Below, one piece after another: positions 17,156-25,467 of a stretch of DNA of 64,000 nt (position 1 is its first letter; each line of letters starts with the position of its first letter). The notes below the pieces were generated by a model. That model made no database searches and was not told the DNA's origin. It saw only the letters and a program-made list of their open reading frames with translations. Source of the DNA: Dyadobacter sandarakinus (GTDB taxonomy: Bacteria; Bacteroidota; Bacteroidia; Cytophagales; Spirosomataceae); assembly GCF_016894445.1 (NCBI RefSeq), contig NZ_CP056775.1, forward strand, positions 5,265,001 through 5,329,000. Direction: 5' to 3'. Both the position numbers and the translations under genes were made by a program.

Positions 17156-17668
17156 CTACTTTCTGAGCAGCTCCCAGCGCCAAAGCAGGCCATCTTCCGG
17201 ATCATTTACATTGTCTGTCTGTACAAAGCCCAGACCTTCCAGAATCTTTACAGACGGGTTTTCTTCGCGGAGCGTATGCGCTGTTATTTTTTTGACAATG
17301 CTCTGCCGGAATGCGTGATCTACAAGTCCCTTTGCAATTTCTTTGCCGAGGCCTTTCTGGCGGTGTGAGGCCATAATTTCGTAGCCGATTTCCACCATTC
17401 CGTTGCCGTCGGGCTCTCCTTTGTAGCCACAGGAGCCGATCAGCATGTTATCGGAGGTGTGAATAACGAGATATACCCACCAGTCGCGCAAAGGAGGATG
17501 GGCTTTCCAGCGGTGGTAAGAGGGTGTAAATGTATCCCGGAACTCAGTCCATTTTTTAGGAACATTTACACCCATTACGCGTGCCAGTGTATTGTTGCCC
17601 ATACGTATCGCTTCATACAGGGAATCGTCGCAGGGAATTATTCTGAGTCGGGGCGTTTCAATCATCAT
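17156..17668 (-). CDS. GNAT-family N-acetyltransferase (RimJ/RimL-like)
   Basis: The 170-residue protein starts IETPRLRIIP, the normal beginning of the Acetyltransf_3 group. It contains the acetyl-CoA loop SHRQKGLGKEIAKGL and the motif-B region PSVKILEGLGFVQ. It should acetylate an amine, which cannot be named. Two adjacent ATGs (17668 and 17665) are both plausible; an earlier in-frame start would overlap the upstream gene. It is the last gene of a minus-strand run with the two coiled-coil membrane proteins, separated by about 35 bases. Confidence 0.83.
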   Translation of the reverse strand: MMIETPRLRIIPCDDSLYEAIRMGNNTLARVMGVNVPKKWTEFRDTFTPSYHRWKAHPPLRDWWVYLVIHTSDNMLIGSCGYKGEPDGNGMVEIGYEIMASHRQKGLGKEIAKGLVDHAFRQSIVKKITAHTLREENPSVKILEGLGFVQTDNVNDPEDGLLWRWELLRK

Positions 17669-17702
17669 ATGCAATTTTCGGCGCCCTAAGTTAATAAAGT
17701 AA

Positions 17703-19091
17703 TTATAAGTTGTTTTCGTCAAAACGGTCGGTGATCGCCTTGCGGATGGCCTGGTGCGGCCGCATGCCGCTGCCGGCTGTCCTTGTCACAGCGCGGTCTG
17801 CACCGGCATTGGACTTGGCCCGTAATGCAAGATTGGATACCGAAAGGTGACCATTTCGCCAGGCATCATACTCCTCCCGGCCCATTACTTCGCGGCTCAC
17901 CTGCCCGTGTGCATAGCCGTCGCCAAAGGACTGAATCCTGGCATCAGTGAGTGCCTGCCTGCATTGTTCTTCAAGTGCTGCGATATGGGTGCGGATGCCG
18001 GCTTCTTCTTTCTTAAGATCCTCTGCGGAAGGCAGGAGTGCAAGATCATTTTGTAATATGCTTTGCTGGGCCAGATGCCGCGTTAAAGTCTCCCGGACAG
18101 GTTCAATCTGACGGATCATTCGTTTCCTGGTGCGTCGCAACCGCCATAATTTGGGATCAATCTGCAGCCAGCGGTACCAGAAGCCCTGCAGTACCGGCAA
18201 TGCCATACCAAGTGAAACTGCCCCGGCAATCGCAAAGAGTACGCCGCTGAGGATAAATGACAGCAAAGCCCAGGGGCTGTTCACCAGGTCGAGGTTCAGC
18301 TGGTCCGAGTTCCGGAGCGCCTGCTCGATCTTGTTGGTCAGTTCGGAACTGTTGACCGGAGCACCGGTCAGCGGGTCCACGGCATTCAGCTGCAAATTTT
18401 TGACCGACTTATTAATTGCTTCTTTGAGCTTGTCGGTACGGTATGCTTCATACCGGAACCATCCCAGTACCACCAGCGTAACAATGGCAAAGACGGAGAG
18501 TACCAGCTTAAAACCTGCATAGCGTGACCGGGCTTTGGGCGATTCATTTTTATGGTAGGGTTCTTCTACGAGACGGTCATAAGCCGGTTTGAGGAGGATC
18601 GACAGCATGGCCAGCCCGATTGCAAAAGCCCAGGCTTCATTGGAATTCCTGATATTCAATGCATAGGCAACAATCTCATGCGAAATGATCAGATCACCTG
18701 CAATGAATGAAATACCCGCGGCCAGAAAGATGAGGCCCGCAACAAGCGAGTAGGAGGGGGCTTTGTCACTCCGTTTTTCTTTCAGTTCAGCCGAAGTGGC
18801 ATCCATGTCAGCTACCTGGTCTTCCAGTTCTTTCAGCTGCCTGGCAGTATTGTCCACCTTCATCGTCTCGGTCTGAAGGCTGTCGTACACCGTTTTATAT
18901 TGCTGTGCGACTTCCTGTCTGCTGAGCTTAACAGCTGCCAGTTCGCTTTTACTTTCTTCCAGCCTTTCCTGTAACCAGTTATGCTGGACATTGCTGGATA
19001 CATAGGATTCGTATACCTGGCGGTCAATGCCTTCCATGCCGCTGTTGTAGCCTTGCTGAAAATCGCCGGTGTTTGAATTGGGTTCGTTCAT
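17703..19091 (-). CDS. Unknown membrane protein with flanking coiled coils
   Basis: I do not recognise this 462-residue protein. Residues 40-105 are a heptad-like, Gln/Glu/Lys-rich coiled coil. Hydrophobic segments follow at about 114-132, 150-168, 190-210 and, as a pair, at 275-310. A second long helical, basic region spans about 325-385. Both ends carry a GYxxG element: FQQGYNSGMEG at residues 11-21 and FGDGYAHGQV near residue 395, each followed by a Tyr about 15 residues later. The C-terminal 60 residues look disordered and basic. It is downstream of a second protein with the same coiled-coil/membrane/coiled-coil plan, and the two may form a complex in the inner membrane. Confidence 0.7.
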   Translation of the reverse strand: MNEPNSNTGDFQQGYNSGMEGIDRQVYESYVSSNVQHNWLQERLEESKSELAAVKLSRQEVAQQYKTVYDSLQTETMKVDNTARQLKELEDQVADMDATSAELKEKRSDKAPSYSLVAGLIFLAAGISFIAGDLIISHEIVAYALNIRNSNEAWAFAIGLAMLSILLKPAYDRLVEEPYHKNESPKARSRYAGFKLVLSVFAIVTLVVLGWFRYEAYRTDKLKEAINKSVKNLQLNAVDPLTGAPVNSSELTNKIEQALRNSDQLNLDLVNSPWALLSFILSGVLFAIAGAVSLGMALPVLQGFWYRWLQIDPKLWRLRRTRKRMIRQIEPVRETLTRHLAQQSILQNDLALLPSAEDLKKEEAGIRTHIAALEEQCRQALTDARIQSFGDGYAHGQVSREVMGREEYDAWRNGHLSVSNLALRAKSNAGADRAVTRTAGSGMRPHQAIRKAITDRFDENNL

Positions 19092-19148
19092 GAGCTGTAT
19101 GGGATGAGCCTGAATGATTGCTTATAATGTTATAAAAAATGTAGAAAA

Positions 19149-20273
19149 CTACTGGGTACCTTTCCGGATCAGGTTCAGCTGGCGGGTGGTGAGCTCACCT
19201 TTCATCCTGCGGGCCAGGTAAAATTCACTCTCAAACAATTTGATCAGCATATCCCTTTTTGCATAAAGACGATCACGTTCCGTTTCGGCTGTGCTCAGTT
19301 CGCGCACTACCTGCCACTTCTTCACGCGAAGCTCATCCACTTCTTCTTCCAGGATTTTACATTCATCTTCCCAAGCATACTGGTTATCACTGGCATCCTG
19401 CCGGTTTTGGCGAATGTTCATCCATGACTGAAGATCGTTGCGGAGCACGGTGATGTTGCTGAGCAGCAGTTTGCCCGCAAACAGAAAAAGGAAGAATACA
19501 AACACAAACAATGCCGAGGCCTGCCACCAGCTTTGGTAGGAAACCACCTGCGCAAATACAAACAATGCAGCCGCAAAAGGCAGCCCGGTTTCTTCCAGCA
19601 GTGATTTCCAGGTCACTTTCAAATCCGTATCATGAAACAGGGAGATACGCCCGAACAGGCTGAACATTCCGGCCAGGAACACGCCCAGCGCGATCCAGGA
19701 GTTATCTGCAAATACCGGCCGGAGCGACTCGCGGATCAGGAAGAAATTACCGACACACATTGCCACGCACAGGGTTATACCGATGAGCGTTCTGGGTAAC
19801 TGGTGTTCCTTCCTGGATGGTTCTGCCGGGTTTTTTAACTTTTCCTGTAAGTTTTCGAGGCGGTTATTTTTTTGTCCGATAAAAAGGTTCAACTCCTGAA
19901 TGCGCTCATTATGCTGCTCTATGTCAGCATTGTAACCGGCAGTAAGGTTGGAAAAGTACTTGTGGATGATATCCGTTTTTTCATTCGGGTCAGACTCGGA
20001 AAGGCCAAAGAGCACGCCTTCATCCCGGAGTGTGTCCTCGTCTTCCAGCCAGTAGGGAACCGGGATTTCCATGCGCTCCGGTACAGCAGTTACCGGACTT
20101 GCAGGTACATCAGCAGCATTGATGTCAGCCACTGGCAACGATGCCACGGAAATGGGAGCAGGTTTTGCGTTGAGGGGCGGGGCAGGGTTTTCAGGCTCGT
20201 CATCGTAGTACTGATGCTCGTCTGTTTCTGATTTACGGAACCAGCCCGAAATGTATTCAGTCAGTTTGGACAT
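19149..20273 (-). CDS. Unknown membrane protein with proline-rich N-terminus and coiled coils
   Basis: I do not recognise this 374-residue protein. Residues 1-70 are acidic and proline/alanine-rich (DDEPENPAPPLNAKPAP) and probably disordered. Residues 110-155 form a coiled coil (ADIEQHNERIQELNLF). Four hydrophobic helices lie at about 163-183, 192-212, 230-248 and 252-275, with very short loops. Residues 285-350 are a second long coiled coil (DECKILEEEVDELRVKKW). The plan matches the downstream partner (gap about 57 bases) although the sequences differ. The N-terminal WFRK and long cytosolic helices suggest a scaffold or tether at the inner membrane rather than a transporter. Confidence 0.7.
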   Translation of the reverse strand: MSKLTEYISGWFRKSETDEHQYYDDEPENPAPPLNAKPAPISVASLPVADINAADVPASPVTAVPERMEIPVPYWLEDEDTLRDEGVLFGLSESDPNEKTDIIHKYFSNLTAGYNADIEQHNERIQELNLFIGQKNNRLENLQEKLKNPAEPSRKEHQLPRTLIGITLCVAMCVGNFFLIRESLRPVFADNSWIALGVFLAGMFSLFGRISLFHDTDLKVTWKSLLEETGLPFAAALFVFAQVVSYQSWWQASALFVFVFFLFLFAGKLLLSNITVLRNDLQSWMNIRQNRQDASDNQYAWEDECKILEEEVDELRVKKWQVVRELSTAETERDRLYAKRDMLIKLFESEFYLARRMKGELTTRQLNLIRKGTQ

Positions 20274-20370
20274 AGTTTTTCATGGATTAGCCCTCGATTA
20301 TCCATGAAAACACACTTAATTACCAGATTATTGTGATGATCGGCTTCTAAAAAAGGTAACCTACTGATTT

Positions 20371-20925
20371 TTAGCTGGGTTTGAACATCAGTTGGAGCGC
20401 CTGCCAAAGTTTTTTCTTCAGATTCTTGTCTGCTCCCACCACTACCAGCGGATCGGCCAGCAGGAACCAGATACCTTCCACCAGCTTCGGAGTGTAGGGC
20501 ACCAGCATCAGATCAATATGCAGCCGGATCAGTGGTACCCCGAAGGTAATGAAGTAGTTGGTTGTCCTGCCGGAAAGTACGGCACGGGCATCGTGCCCGG
20601 GCAGGAACTTGTAATTCAATAAGTCAGCCGTGGCATTGGAGTAACCTACAGCTTTCAATACATTGTCCAGCAATGCAGCCTCTTCCGGCAGCAGTTCGGC
20701 GTGAGCCGGCTCATCCACCATTACCAGCACCTTATGCCTGAGCTCAGGAAACAGAATGACCGGCTGCACAGGCTCAGGCGGAGCAATGGTTTTCACCGGC
20801 ACTTCGGGCGCAGGCTGCGTATCCGGTTCCTTCCGCGGTGCGGGTTGCTGCGGTGTTTCGCCGGCCACCCTGAACAACATTTCGTTTCCGTAAATAAGCT
20901 GATAAAACGCAGCCTGATTTCCCAT
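20371..20925 (-). CDS. Unknown protein; C-terminal half resembles DNA polymerase III psi (HolD) in layout
   Basis: This 184-residue cytosolic protein has a proline-rich linker (residues 22-55) before a folded C-terminal domain. That domain runs HKVLVMVDEP, EEAALLDNVLKAVG, FGVPLIRLHIDLM, then LLADPLVVVGADKNLKKKLWQAL. E. coli psi has the same order of elements: VRLVMVAND, VSDVLRALTV, and the C-terminal LRANPTARAALWQQI. The likeness is by eye, over short motifs, and could be chance. Its neighbours (SNase-like nuclease upstream, coiled-coil membrane proteins downstream) neither support nor exclude a replication role. Confidence 0.6.
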   Translation of the reverse strand: MGNQAAFYQLIYGNEMLFRVAGETPQQPAPRKEPDTQPAPEVPVKTIAPPEPVQPVILFPELRHKVLVMVDEPAHAELLPEEAALLDNVLKAVGYSNATADLLNYKFLPGHDARAVLSGRTTNYFITFGVPLIRLHIDLMLVPYTPKLVEGIWFLLADPLVVVGADKNLKKKLWQALQLMFKPS

Positions 20926-20947
20926 TGTAAAATCTTGTGATTAGCAA

Positions 20948-21505
20948 TTAAAACCGGGCTGACCCAGCGCCTGGCAAGCTCCAAATCGCAAGTTTCTGCT
21001 TTTGTGCTTCACGTTCAATCCGTGCATATTCCGCATCGGACGAGTACTTCTTGAAATGCACCGCAAGTCCGTTCTTAACGAGCTGCTTGTTCAGGTTGGT
21101 ACCGTCAGCGAGAATGATCTCCCCGATCAGGCGCCCATATTTATCAAACTCACCCTGATGCCGGATCCGCACTACTTTACGGAAGCACTTTGCCGATGTG
21201 AACTCCTTGGCTACCTTGTAGTAAGGCCTGCCGCGCTCCGGCGTATTGATATGCTGAAAACGGATCCTGAGGGGTTTGCCGGTACGGTGCCCGGCCTTGC
21301 GGCCATTAAAAATGAGTTTGAGCTCAATCGTGTCCCCATCCTGTATACCGATGACCTCGGCTTTGAGCGGGTTTGGTAAAATATCTCCTTTAAATACCGG
21401 TATAGATACTTTCGGGGAAGTTTGCGCAAAGGAGGTAAATGCTAAAACTGTAAATGCGAAAAGAAAAAAGAACGCTTTATTGAAATAAGAAAATCGGGAC
21501 GTCAT
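20948..21505 (-). CDS. Secreted staphylococcal nuclease-like (thermonuclease) protein
   Basis: The 185-residue protein has a Sec signal peptide (residues 1-27, ending SFAQ) and one SNase domain. Residues equivalent to the staphylococcal active site are seen as follows: Asp21 in DGDTIEL, Arg35 in RIRF, Glu43 in NTPE and Arg87 in DKYGR. The calcium ligand Asp40 is replaced by Asn (HINTPE, where the norm is DTPE or DAPE). The end, AQKQKLAIWS, matches the family's last helix. It would degrade nucleic acid in the periplasm or outside if active. It lies about 10 bases after the cytochrome c gene, so it may be part of the sulfite dehydrogenase transcript. Confidence 0.82.
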   Translation of the reverse strand: MTSRFSYFNKAFFFLFAFTVLAFTSFAQTSPKVSIPVFKGDILPNPLKAEVIGIQDGDTIELKLIFNGRKAGHRTGKPLRIRFQHINTPERGRPYYKVAKEFTSAKCFRKVVRIRHQGEFDKYGRLIGEIILADGTNLNKQLVKNGLAVHFKKYSSDAEYARIEREAQKQKLAIWSLPGAGSARF

Positions 21506-21514
21506 GCGATGAGT

Positions 21515-21934
21515 TTACTGAGGCTGGACAGATTCCAGTTTGTACCATTTAATATCTTTTAGTGGAGCCCGGCGTGCATGTGCAGTTGTAGGTCCATAAT
21601 GCTTTTCGAGGTAATCAAGGACAGGCTTTTCGGTTTCACCCAAATCCCAGAGGTTATGATTGGCCTGCATCCAGCGGATTTTTTGTTTCCAGCCATCACG
21701 CGTAAACCTGTTTTGTACGATGAGCTTGGAAGAGTGGCATTGGGTACATTGTGCTTTGACCAGGTACAGGCTCTGATCCATAACCAGGCCGGTTTCTGTA
21801 TCTTTTTTTGTCGTATCCATGCGCATGTACGTATGGTCCGGCGGCTGCGTGGCCGGGCGTGTGTACGCAGCAAGCATAACACCAGCCAGCAGTACAAATA
21901 CAGTCTTAAGAACGTTTATCTTCATTTTTGTCAT
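21515..21934 (-). CDS. Monoheme cytochrome c, probable sulfite dehydrogenase subunit (SorB-like)
   Basis: The 139-residue protein has an N-terminal hydrophobic signal (about residues 8-24) and a single heme motif CTQCH near residue 63. Another Met-containing helix (KIRWMQANHN) could supply the sixth ligand. Its start overlaps the stop of the molybdenum sulfite oxidase gene, so the pair is translationally coupled as in SorAB. It should take electrons from the molybdenum centre to the respiratory chain in the periplasm. The Met three codons in (21925) is an alternative start. Confidence 0.82.
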   Translation of the reverse strand: MTKMKINVLKTVFVLLAGVMLAAYTRPATQPPDHTYMRMDTTKKDTETGLVMDQSLYLVKAQCTQCHSSKLIVQNRFTRDGWKQKIRWMQANHNLWDLGETEKPVLDYLEKHYGPTTAHARRAPLKDIKWYKLESVQPQ

Positions 21935-23163
21935 CCTACTTTAACTGCAATCCGCTCGCAGGCGTTGTTGAGATACCCTCCCGGATTCCAGGACGGAATT
22001 ACCATAGGCTGTGCATTACCGTGGTCGTCCGTCGCGCGGACCCATACTTCGTAATATCCTTTTACCGGAAAATTAACCTTTGCGTTCCAATGCTGCCAGG
22101 CAAGCCGGTTGGTAGGAGCTTCCAGCCTGCATGGCTTCCAGGTTGTACCAAAGTCGGTAGATACCTCTACTTTCTTCACAGCACGGTCACCTGCCCAGGC
22201 ATGACCACGCAAGGCAAGTTCCGCTCCCGAGCTGATGATGGCACCGGTTTTCGGATAGGTGATCAGTGACTTCACCGGCATTGATTCAATGATCCTGAAG
22301 TATTCCTCCGTTTGCGGAATATCCTCGCCCGGAGCGATCGGGTTTTTGGGAATCCGGTAGCTGTGCCCTTCCATTTTCGCACCATCGTGAACCTTGTTAC
22401 GGACACTGATGCCCTTGATCCATTTGCCCGAAACTGATGCCGGCCAGCCACCAATCACGAGCCGCAGCGGGTAGCCGTGAAATTCAGGAAGATCTTTTCC
22501 ATTGAGCTGCCAGGCAAGCAGTGTCTCGTCTTCCATCGCTTTGGCAATGGGTACTCCTCTTGAAATAGCTTCTTTTTTCGGATCGCGGCTCAGGTGAAGG
22601 TCGGCACCGTGATAGCCGATGTACACCGCATCATTTTTAATACCTACATCATTCAGAATGTCTTTCAGCCTTACGCCGGTCCATTGTGCGCAATGCACCG
22701 CGCCCTGTCCCCACTGGTTCCCCGATGTCTGGGGCTGGTAGCCGGAGCGGCCGTTTCCGCCGCATTCAAGTACCAGCTGGTAAGTATGTTGCCTGAATTT
22801 ACTTTTCAGTTCTTCCAGGGAGTAGGTTTTAGGTTCTTTGACAGACTCACCGTCGATGGTAATTTTCCAGTTTGCCACATCCACCTTTTCCGGTACCAGT
22901 CCGTTGTTCCGGATAAACATCTTTTCGAGAGGGGTTACCTTGTCATCGAACAGGTGGACGGGTGCCTCCACATTCCAGGGCTTGTCACCCTGCACGATCA
23001 TTCCCGCATGCTTACCTCTCAATGCATCTGCCTCATCAAAGAGCAGCGGCGTATAGTCTGCGGGCATATGGTCTGCATAAACGATATGGCTGCCCCATGC
23101 AGCTGCAAGGGCAATCAGACTACTCTTTTTTAGAAAATCCCTTCGGTCGGATCCGGAATGCAT
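21931..23163 (-). CDS. Molybdopterin-dependent sulfite oxidase/dehydrogenase catalytic subunit (SorA-like)
   Basis: The 410-residue protein begins with a twin-arginine signal (SDRRDFLKKSSLIALAAA), as needed for export of a folded molybdoprotein. The molybdenum-ligand cysteine is Cys134 in ECGGNGR. The substrate-domain segments HGYPLRLVIGGW and VSGKWIKGISV are standard, and the C-terminal Mo-co dimerisation domain includes GHAWAGDRAVKKVEVS and NPGGYLNNACERI. It oxidises sulfite to sulfate in the periplasm, passing electrons to the adjacent cytochrome c. A sulfite source could be sulfonate or taurine-like breakdown, but no such genes are in view. Confidence 0.9.
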   Translation of the reverse strand: MHSGSDRRDFLKKSSLIALAAAWGSHIVYADHMPADYTPLLFDEADALRGKHAGMIVQGDKPWNVEAPVHLFDDKVTPLEKMFIRNNGLVPEKVDVANWKITIDGESVKEPKTYSLEELKSKFRQHTYQLVLECGGNGRSGYQPQTSGNQWGQGAVHCAQWTGVRLKDILNDVGIKNDAVYIGYHGADLHLSRDPKKEAISRGVPIAKAMEDETLLAWQLNGKDLPEFHGYPLRLVIGGWPASVSGKWIKGISVRNKVHDGAKMEGHSYRIPKNPIAPGEDIPQTEEYFRIIESMPVKSLITYPKTGAIISSGAELALRGHAWAGDRAVKKVEVSTDFGTTWKPCRLEAPTNRLAWQHWNAKVNFPVKGYYEVWVRATDDHGNAQPMVIPSWNPGGYLNNACERIAVKVG

Positions 23164-23256
23164 ATCGGGCAGGAATAGGTTTGAACAATGATCAAAAATA
23201 CATAAACAACTGCTTACTCTTTGCTACTGCGATGCGCTTTTGGCATGTAATTAAAC

Positions 23257-23284
23257 AAAGAAGGCTGCCTTTCCGGGCAGCCTT
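23257..23284 (-). terminator. Terminator of the ferritin-like operon (minus strand)
   Basis: On the minus strand a 9-bp stem, AAGGCTGCC with GGCAGCCTT (23261-23269 with 23276-23284), has a 6-base loop and is followed by the T-rich CTTTGTTTAATT. It is about 80 bases after the stop of the second ferritin-like gene. Confidence 0.8.
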
Positions 23285-23365
23285 CGGGACCAAAATAGTG
23301 TGTTTTGATAGTAGTAACGTTGAGCGTCAACCACTTAGTGAACTTCTGACAGAGGGGATTTACTG

Positions 23366-24157
23366 CTATGCTTTTATAAACGGACCTGCTATGGCGAGAA
23401 CCTGTTCCATGGTAAGCGGTTCGTCAAATGCTTCGGTAACGGCTGCATCGGACTTGGATGCAAGGCCCTTGATGTCTACGCCACCCTGGGTTGTATTTTG
23501 TTCTCCTGCATAAATAGGAGCTACTGCACCCTGGTTAAGCGTAATCCAGCCTTTCATTGCAGCATTACCGGTTACAGTTGCGGCAAGCCTGCGTGCAACT
23601 GCTGCGTGGCGTGCTTCCACAGAGTGGACCTGCAATGCGTATTCAAGGATCTGCGGATCGGCAATCAGCTCGCCAGCCTGACCTTTATAGGCCCGTACAC
23701 CGGTATCTTCCAATGCGCTGGATACAGTTACGAATGTTTTATAATCTGTAAATACGGTTCCGAAATTTCCTTTGTAGGTAAAATCAAATGAAGGCTTGGC
23801 AATTGCTTTGGCGCCCAATGCTTTTACCAGAAATGCCACGTGGGCAGTTTCGTGTTTTCCGATCTGGGTAAAAATCGCTTTATCGGAAGCCGGAATCAGG
23901 TTTGCGGCTGCATTTCCTGCTTTGTAAAATTCGTCTTCCAGGTATTCCAGCGTGAGGGCATAGTTGAGTACATCTATAGCCTTCGCCGACTGGGCATATG
24001 CTTTGTTGACAATCGTGGCAAATGCAACGGGTACTGCTGCGGCGGCAAGCTTCCGGCTTACACGGTTCATGAAAAAGCGGCGTGAAGCATGTTCCAGACG
24101 ACCGGCTGCATCGCCGTCGATTTTTTGAAACTCATCTATGATTTTGAAAATATCCAT
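23366..24157 (-). CDS. Ferritin-like domain protein (PF13668)
   Basis: The 263-residue protein carries a ferritin-like four-helix domain with the expected Glu and His positions: LNYALTLEYLEDEFY (helix 1), IGKHETAHVAFL (helix 2, ExxH), ALEDTGVRAYKGQ (helix 3) and SVEARHAAVAR (helix 4, ExxH). The N-terminal SRRFFMNRVSRKLAAAAVPVAFA looks like an export signal preceded by about 25 extra residues. Start choice is therefore uncertain. Such proteins occur in tandem pairs in Bacteroidota and may bind a di-iron or other metal centre in the periplasm; no activity is proven. It lies 25 bases downstream of a paralog. Confidence 0.85.
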   Translation of the reverse strand: MDIFKIIDEFQKIDGDAAGRLEHASRRFFMNRVSRKLAAAAVPVAFATIVNKAYAQSAKAIDVLNYALTLEYLEDEFYKAGNAAANLIPASDKAIFTQIGKHETAHVAFLVKALGAKAIAKPSFDFTYKGNFGTVFTDYKTFVTVSSALEDTGVRAYKGQAGELIADPQILEYALQVHSVEARHAAVARRLAATVTGNAAMKGWITLNQGAVAPIYAGEQNTTQGGVDIKGLASKSDAAVTEAFDEPLTMEQVLAIAGPFIKA

Positions 24158-24182
24158 TGTTTCGATCAGGTTAATGTTGAAA

Positions 24183-24902
24183 TTATTTGCCTACGTTAGC
24201 GCCGGTAACGCTGTCTTTCACATACGCTTTTACAGCAGCCAGAATGTCTGCAGGCGGTACGGCTTTGTCAAACCCGTCAGCATTTACCACATCGTCACCC
24301 GCAAAATCAGCTGATTTTGGATTGATCAGGTCGCGGATCACAGCTGCATGCCTCGCTTCCACAGATACGATCTTACCTGCCAGCAGGAGGTAACCTGTAT
24401 CCTTGATCAGCCTGCCTGCACCATTGTAAGCTGCTACGCCGGTATCTTCAAAAAGCTTGGCGGCACCCAGCACGGCATCTCTCTTGGTGAAATCAATGGT
24501 TGAGAAGTTGGGGGTAAGGCCTTTAATCGCTTTGCTGCCCAATGCAGTTTTGAAAAAGTCACGGTGGATAATCTCGTGATCGCGGATGTCCGTCAGAATA
24601 GTCTTTTCAGCATCAGTCATTCCTGCATAAGGAGTTGCAATTACCTGTGTGTAAAATGCCGCTTCAAGTTGTTCCAGCGCATAGGCATAGTTCAGCACGC
24701 CTATATCTCCTGAACCCAGGTCTACCGTGTCGCCGGTACCAGGGATCATCGGATCCGGATCGTCGTCGTTACATGCGCTCAGGATGATGGTACCCATGGA
24801 AGTGGCCAGACCTGCCGAGCGCAGGAACAACCGGCGGTTCACGGTTGTATTTTTTTCTTCATCATGGCCGGGATTGTTTCCCTTGGTTTTAAGTTTGTTC
24901 AT
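24183..24902 (-). CDS. Ferritin-like domain lipoprotein (PF13668)
   Basis: This 239-residue paralog of the next gene has an N-terminal signal with NRRLFLRSAGLATSM and a lipobox-like LSAC followed by NDDDPD, an acidic run like the surface-export signal of Bacteroidota lipoproteins. The ferritin-like domain shows LNYAYALEQLEAAFY, IRDHEIIHRDFF, LFEDTGVAAYNGA and SVEARHAAVIRDL, with Glu and ExxH positions matching its neighbour. It is the first gene of the pair. A small inverted repeat, CCACC-TTTG-GGTGG, lies at 24933-24946, just upstream of the start. Confidence 0.85.
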   Translation of the reverse strand: MNKLKTKGNNPGHDEEKNTTVNRRLFLRSAGLATSMGTIILSACNDDDPDPMIPGTGDTVDLGSGDIGVLNYAYALEQLEAAFYTQVIATPYAGMTDAEKTILTDIRDHEIIHRDFFKTALGSKAIKGLTPNFSTIDFTKRDAVLGAAKLFEDTGVAAYNGAGRLIKDTGYLLLAGKIVSVEARHAAVIRDLINPKSADFAGDDVVNADGFDKAVPPADILAAVKAYVKDSVTGANVGK

Positions 24903-25413
24903 AATGCAGACAAAGGTTAGTAAGTGAATTTTCCACCTTTGGGTGGTAAGTTGACAGATCTACGCCCTTTGAATTACTTCAGATCAAACGAATGTGAAAA
25001 AAAGGAAATCAAGAAAGTGGACAAATGCTATTTAAACGCAAAAAGAGCCCATTTCAGGCTCTAAATGCTTTTCAGACTAATCGATTTTTTTTAAATAACG
25101 TTGAGTAAAGGGTATGTTATTTCCAATTCTTTGCGTGTATAGTGACTGAAAGTATACCGTAATTTATAGCATTACTTCTATAAATACATTAAGATATATT
25201 TCTACATCAAATATATACAGGTTTTCGGGATGATGTTCATCAGCCGGCAAAATTTTGCAAATTTAATTGTGTTTGTCCGGCTGCTCTTTTTGGATTATTC
25301 CATTGAATGCTGTCGTTTATTTCAACACTTTGTAGGACTCCCGTAACATCATTTTGCCAGTGAAGTTGCGCTTCCGCTTACAAAGCTTGTACGTCAGTTT
25401 ATTACGAATTATC
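24903..25413. other. Divergent AT-rich intergenic region
   Basis: No gene is supported here. A 6-bp stem AGAGCC/GGCTCT (25044-25049 with 25057-25062) has T-rich sequence on its minus-strand 3' side. It could be an attenuator in the leader of the ferritin-like operon or a weak terminator. The rest is AT-rich and without recognisable RNA or repeats. Confidence 0.4.
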
Positions 25414-25443
25414 TTGGTCTGTGGCATTATTATGGTATAATTG
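25414..25443 (+). promoter_or_regulatory. Candidate Bacteroidota-type promoter for the PepSY-like gene
   Basis: TTG (25414-25416) is followed after exactly 19 bases by TATAATTG (25436-25443), one mismatch from TAnnTTTG. The predicted transcript would start about 18-20 bases before the ATG at 25468. Confidence 0.5.
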
Positions 25444-25467
25444 CCGATATCGCCAACTACTACGAAC

